NCBI GenBank assembly: GCA_018607725.1
Contig: JABBAY010000168.1
Location: 1 to 51,329 of the forward strand
Direction of reading: 5' to 3'
From: K189A clade bacterium
Lineage (GTDB): Bacteria > Pseudomonadota > Gammaproteobacteria > Pseudomonadales > Azotimanducaceae
DNA length: 51,329 nt
Positions 48,402 through 51,329 of this stretch are shown here, one piece after another (position 1 is the first letter of the stretch; every line of letters starts with the position of its first letter). A model generated the notes under the pieces. That model made no database searches and was not told where the DNA came from. It saw nothing but the letters and a program-made list of their open reading frames with translations. Both the position numbers and the translations under genes were made by a program.

Positions 48402-49451
48402 TTAATGGCGGGGCAATGAGCTACCGAGGGCAGCGCTGAGTAGCTTGGCCGTGGCGTCCACCACTGGGATAACACGGCTATAGGCCATGCGCGTCGGTCC
48501 AATGACCCCCAAAACGCCAACCAATTGGCCATCCACCCGATAGGGTGAGATCACGACACTACAGTCGTCGAGCAATTCATAACCGGATTCTTCACCAATA
48601 AACAGCTGCACCCCCTCGCCCGCCAGGCAGCGATCTAACAGATGCAAGATATCGCCCTTCAGCGAAAATGCCTGGAACAGGTTACGGATATCGTCACGGG
48701 CCATATCAGGCGATATTTCTACTAGATTTTCCTGACCCGCCAATACATAGCCATCGGCTTCATCTTGCTCGAAGGCTTTCTCAGCGACTTCCAAGGTTGC
48801 CTTCATGAGGCCGTTAAGGTTTTCCTGGTCAGACTTCATTGCCGTAATCAATTGCTCACGAATATGTCGCAAGGATCTGCCTGCAAAGGATTGGTTGATA
48901 TAGTTAGATGCTTCCTTAAGCTGAATTTCCGTATAGGCGGCATCCGTATAGATAATACGGTTCTGCACCTCATGGTCGGCCAGCACCAGAATCACCAGTA
49001 CCCGTTTCTCACTCAGGCTCAGGAATTCCACATGCCGCAAGGTCACTTGCTCGCGTCGAGGGATAGTCACCAGCCCGGCCATTTGGGTGACATCTGACAG
49101 AATGCCAGAGGTCGATTGAACCAGTTGATGAGCCGACCAGTCAGGGTCCAACTGGCGCCGCATCTGTTGCAGATCTTGCGTCCCCAGCGGCGCCATCTCC
49201 AGTAAGCTGTCAACGAAGAACCGATATCCCATGGCGGTCGGGACACGTCCGGCGGAGGTATGGGGCGAGGTGACATAGCCCTTATCTTCCAGATCAGCCA
49301 TAATATTGCGTACCGTCGCGGAGCTGACAGTGACCCGGGGTTGCGCAGCCAACGTTTTAGAGCCCACCGGCTGACCGTCGGCGATATAGCGCTCGACGAG
49401 TGTTTTCAACACTATCTGAGCTTTTTCACTGATCTCGCGTTTTTCTACCAT
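48402..49451 (-). CDS. hrcA: Heat-inducible transcription repressor HrcA
   Basis: HrcA normally represses chaperone genes by binding CIRCE elements, with GroEL as cofactor. The protein has the N-terminal winged helix (VERYIADGQPVGSKTLA, VSSATVRNIMADLEDKGYV, HTSAGRVPTAMGYRFFVD) and the C-terminal dimer/effector domain ending in GVLGVIGPTRMAYSRVIPVV. ATG at 49451 gives 349 residues; a TTG at 49490 would add 13 but lies on a putative -10. It is upstream of grpE on the same strand, the hrcA-grpE-dnaK-dnaJ order of many bacteria, yet no CIRCE was found and the grpE and dnaK promoters look sigma-32-dependent. Its targets may lie elsewhere, for example groESL. Confidence 0.93.
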   Translation of the reverse strand: MVEKREISEKAQIVLKTLVERYIADGQPVGSKTLAAQPRVTVSSATVRNIMADLEDKGYVTSPHTSAGRVPTAMGYRFFVDSLLEMAPLGTQDLQQMRRQLDPDWSAHQLVQSTSGILSDVTQMAGLVTIPRREQVTLRHVEFLSLSEKRVLVILVLADHEVQNRIIYTDAAYTEIQLKEASNYINQSFAGRSLRHIREQLITAMKSDQENLNGLMKATLEVAEKAFEQDEADGYVLAGQENLVEISPDMARDDIRNLFQAFSLKGDILHLLDRCLAGEGVQLFIGEESGYELLDDCSVVISPYRVDGQLVGVLGVIGPTRMAYSRVIPVVDATAKLLSAALGSSLPRH

Positions 49452-49488
49452 TGACTCTATTGCCAACACATTGCTTGAACGATTACTC

Positions 49489-49518
49489 AATATACCCGCC
49501 TGATGAAGCTGACATCAA
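49489..49518 (-). promoter_or_regulatory. Possible sigma-70 promoter for hrcA
   Basis: On the minus strand TTGATG (49513-49518), 18 bases, TATATT (49489-49494). The start near 49482 would favour the ATG at 49451 as the hrcA start codon. No CIRCE-type repeat overlaps it. Confidence 0.35.
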
Positions 49519-49616
49519 TACAGCAGAACAAATTCAGGGTAAAATTTGTCAGCGTCATCTTGCAGACTCGGCAAGGCGTGGCGTTTAATTGAACTACCAC
49601 TGACTTAGGTAACTTC

Positions 49617-51311
49617 ATGCTCACCCATTTAACGGTTCAAAATTTTGCGCTGGTTGATCACCTCGAACTCGAGTTCAATTCGGGTATGACCGTGGTTACC
49701 GGCGAGACCGGGGCTGGCAAGTCCATCATCCTCGACGCGTTAGGCCTGACCTTGGGTGACCGTGCCGACACGGGCCTGATTGCAAACGCAGCCAACCGGG
49801 CCGAAATTCACGCCACCTTTGACATCAGTGACAATCAACCGGCTAAGCGCTGGCTGGCTGAGCACGAACTACCGAGCGATAGCGCCGGTGAATGTATCTT
49901 ACGGCGCACACTCGGCGCTGATGGTCGTTCCCGCGGCTTCATCAACGGCGCGCCCAGCACCGTGACTGACCTGAAAACTCTGGGCGAGATGCTTATCGAC
50001 ATCCACTCTCAGCATGAACATCAATCCTTGCTCAAAAAGGACAACCATCGTCGCATGCTCGATGAATTTGGCGATGTGCTGCCACTAGCCGCCCAGGTCC
50101 ATGAACTGTGGGAGCAATTCCATCGGGCTCGCAAACGTCTCGAATCCTTGCGGACTAATAATGCCGAGCAAACAGCCCGCGTGCAGTTGCTGGCCTATCA
50201 AGCCGAAGAGCTCGAACAGTTGGCCATCGAGCCCGATGAGCACATCAGTCTCGAACAGGAACAACAGCAGCTGAGCCATGTTGATGAGATACTGCGTAAC
50301 TGTGACGCCGCACTGCAGGCCTGCGAGCTCAACGAAGAGGGCAATATATTGAGCCAGTTGACCCAGGCGCTGCATCTGCTGCAAGCCATTGAGCTTGAGG
50401 CCCTGGCCCCGGTGACCGAATTGTTTATCAGCAGCAAGATCCAACTCGAAGAGGCTGTCTCGGATTTGCAACGGTTTGCCGACACCATCGAAGCCGACCC
50501 CCAGCGCTTGCTTGAAGTCGAGGCACGCCTGACCAGCATCTATGATGTCGCACGCAAACATCGAATTAAGCCCGGCGACATTCCCGCGTTCACCCTCGAC
50601 ATTCAGGCGGAGATCAAAAGCCTCGACAATGTTGATGCGGAAATTGACAGCCTGGCCGTCAGCACCCAAGCCCTGTCGTCGAGCTATCTCGAGGTTGCCA
50701 CGCGCCTGAGCCGAGCCCGCATCAAGGCAGCAACAACCCTGGAGCGCCAAGTCACAGAGCAATTGGTCAAGCTCGGCATGCATGGCGCGATCTTCAAGGT
50801 CAGTCTGACGCCCATCGAAACCGGCGTCATCGCGCCAGGCGGGCTCGAGGAGGTCGAATTCCTGATTAGCACCAATCCAGGCCAGGTACCCCGGTCATTG
50901 AATAAAATCGCGTCTGGCGGCGAACTGTCTCGTATCAGCCTGGCGATTCAGGTCGTCACCGCCGACACCTCTAAGGTCCCCAGCTTGGTATTCGATGAAG
51001 TTGACGTTGGCATCGGCGGCGCCGTAGCCGAAGTCGTCGGCAGCCTGCTACGAAATCTGGGTGGCAAAGCCCAAATCGTCTGTGTGACCCACCTGCCTCA
51101 AGTGGCAGCCCAGGGGCATCAGCATTATCTTGTGACCAAATCCACTGGCTCAGGTAAAGGCAAGGCCCAAGCAAAGGCTAAAACCGAGATCGAGACCTTG
51201 CCAACTCAGGAAAAAATCGAAGAAATTGCCCGCATGCTAGGTGGCGTCGAACTAACGCAGCAATCCCTCGACCATGCCAAAGCCATGTATACCGCAGCCC
51301 AAGCAAACTAA
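49617..51311 (+). CDS. recN: DNA repair protein RecN
   Basis: SMC-like ATPase for double-strand break repair. The 564 residues begin MLTHLTVQNFALVDHLELEF, with Walker A GETGAGKS at 29-36, a Q-loop region IDIHSQHEHQSLL, a central coiled coil (about 155-375) rich in Glu, Gln and Leu, the ABC signature region SGGELSRISLAIQ, Walker B SLVFDEVDVGIGG and the C-terminal CVTHLPQVAAQGHQHYLVTK (20 residues). An AGGTAA ribosome binding site precedes the ATG. A Lys/Ala insert (GKGKAQAKAKTE) lies near 520. A -10 TAAAAT sits near 49540. No consensus LexA box was found. The gene is complete and ends 18 bases before the window edge. Confidence 0.96.
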   Translation: MLTHLTVQNFALVDHLELEFNSGMTVVTGETGAGKSIILDALGLTLGDRADTGLIANAANRAEIHATFDISDNQPAKRWLAEHELPSDSAGECILRRTLGADGRSRGFINGAPSTVTDLKTLGEMLIDIHSQHEHQSLLKKDNHRRMLDEFGDVLPLAAQVHELWEQFHRARKRLESLRTNNAEQTARVQLLAYQAEELEQLAIEPDEHISLEQEQQQLSHVDEILRNCDAALQACELNEEGNILSQLTQALHLLQAIELEALAPVTELFISSKIQLEEAVSDLQRFADTIEADPQRLLEVEARLTSIYDVARKHRIKPGDIPAFTLDIQAEIKSLDNVDAEIDSLAVSTQALSSSYLEVATRLSRARIKAATTLERQVTEQLVKLGMHGAIFKVSLTPIETGVIAPGGLEEVEFLISTNPGQVPRSLNKIASGGELSRISLAIQVVTADTSKVPSLVFDEVDVGIGGAVAEVVGSLLRNLGGKAQIVCVTHLPQVAAQGHQHYLVTKSTGSGKGKAQAKAKTEIETLPTQEKIEEIARMLGGVELTQQSLDHAKAMYTAAQAN

Positions 51312-51329
51312 GACACAGAGCCCTCAGCG

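Noticed and set aside
49511-49526. Possible LexA box upstream of recN (CTGACATCAATACAG)
   Set aside because: Spacing is one base short of CTGT-N8-ACAG and the left half reads CTGA.
48281-49616. CIRCE operator for HrcA
   Set aside because: No TTAGCACTC/GAGTGCTAA or close variant was seen upstream of hrcA or grpE, nor in the gaps before dnaK and dnaJ.

Overview
This is a core-genome window of a gammaproteobacterium. Gene order follows, almost step for step, a block I recall from Pseudomonas (P. aeruginosa PA4721 to PA4763): sfsA, aminotransferase, dksA, gluQRS, small ORF, cbrA, cbrB, [crcZ], pcnB, pgi, acs, then pnp, rpsO, truB, rbfA, infB, nusA, rimP, tRNAs, secG, tpiA, glmM, folP, ftsH, rlmE, yhbY, greA, carB, carA, dapB, dnaJ, dnaK, grpE, recN. 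Departures are an inserted tamA-tamB pair, an hrcA gene next to grpE, a deoxynucleoside kinase where folK-panB-panC would be, and a heme/corrinoid-type ABC permease-ATPase pair behind sfsA. I therefore place the organism in or near the Pseudomonadales/Cellvibrionales, but not in Pseudomonas itself. The species cannot be read from the sequence.

Layout. 1-64: 16-bp tandem repeats. 163-3843 (minus): four genes whose stops and starts all overlap as ATGA. 4086-10710 (plus): dksA with a very long Lys/Ala-rich N-terminus, gluQRS, a two-helix mini-protein, the CbrA-type transporter/histidine kinase and its sigma-54 activator CbrB. 10711-11156: a 446-bp gap holding a sigma-54 promoter, A-rich Hfq/Crc-type motifs and a terminator, the expected site and parts of a CrcZ-like small RNA. 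11157-16707 (plus): pcnB, deoxynucleoside kinase, pgi, acs. 16821-27459 (minus): RNA-processing and translation genes, initiator tRNA, tRNA-Leu, secG and tpiA. 27512-32535 (minus): glmM, folP, ftsH, rlmE. 32695-33006 (plus): yhbY. 33036-38744 (minus): tamB, tamA, greA. 38884-44236 (minus): carB, carA, dapB, with a leader peptide and terminator ahead of carA. 44271-49451 (minus): dnaJ, dnaK, grpE, hrcA. 49617-51311 (plus): recN.

How the parts work together. CbrA/CbrB and the predicted small RNA form a carbon-catabolite control module beside central carbon genes (pgi, acs). DksA, NusA, GreA, IF2, RbfA, RimP, PNPase, poly(A) polymerase and YhbY form a transcription, RNA-turnover and ribosome-assembly set. 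DnaK-DnaJ-GrpE appear to be driven by sigma-32 promoters even though an HrcA repressor gene sits beside them. The most interesting items are the CrcZ-like RNA, the histone-like extension on DksA, the mini-protein overlapping cbrA, the carA leader and the rimP-nusA leader. No phage, insertion sequence, CRISPR array or defence island is visible. Family assignments come from reading the proteins; comparisons with other genomes are from memory.
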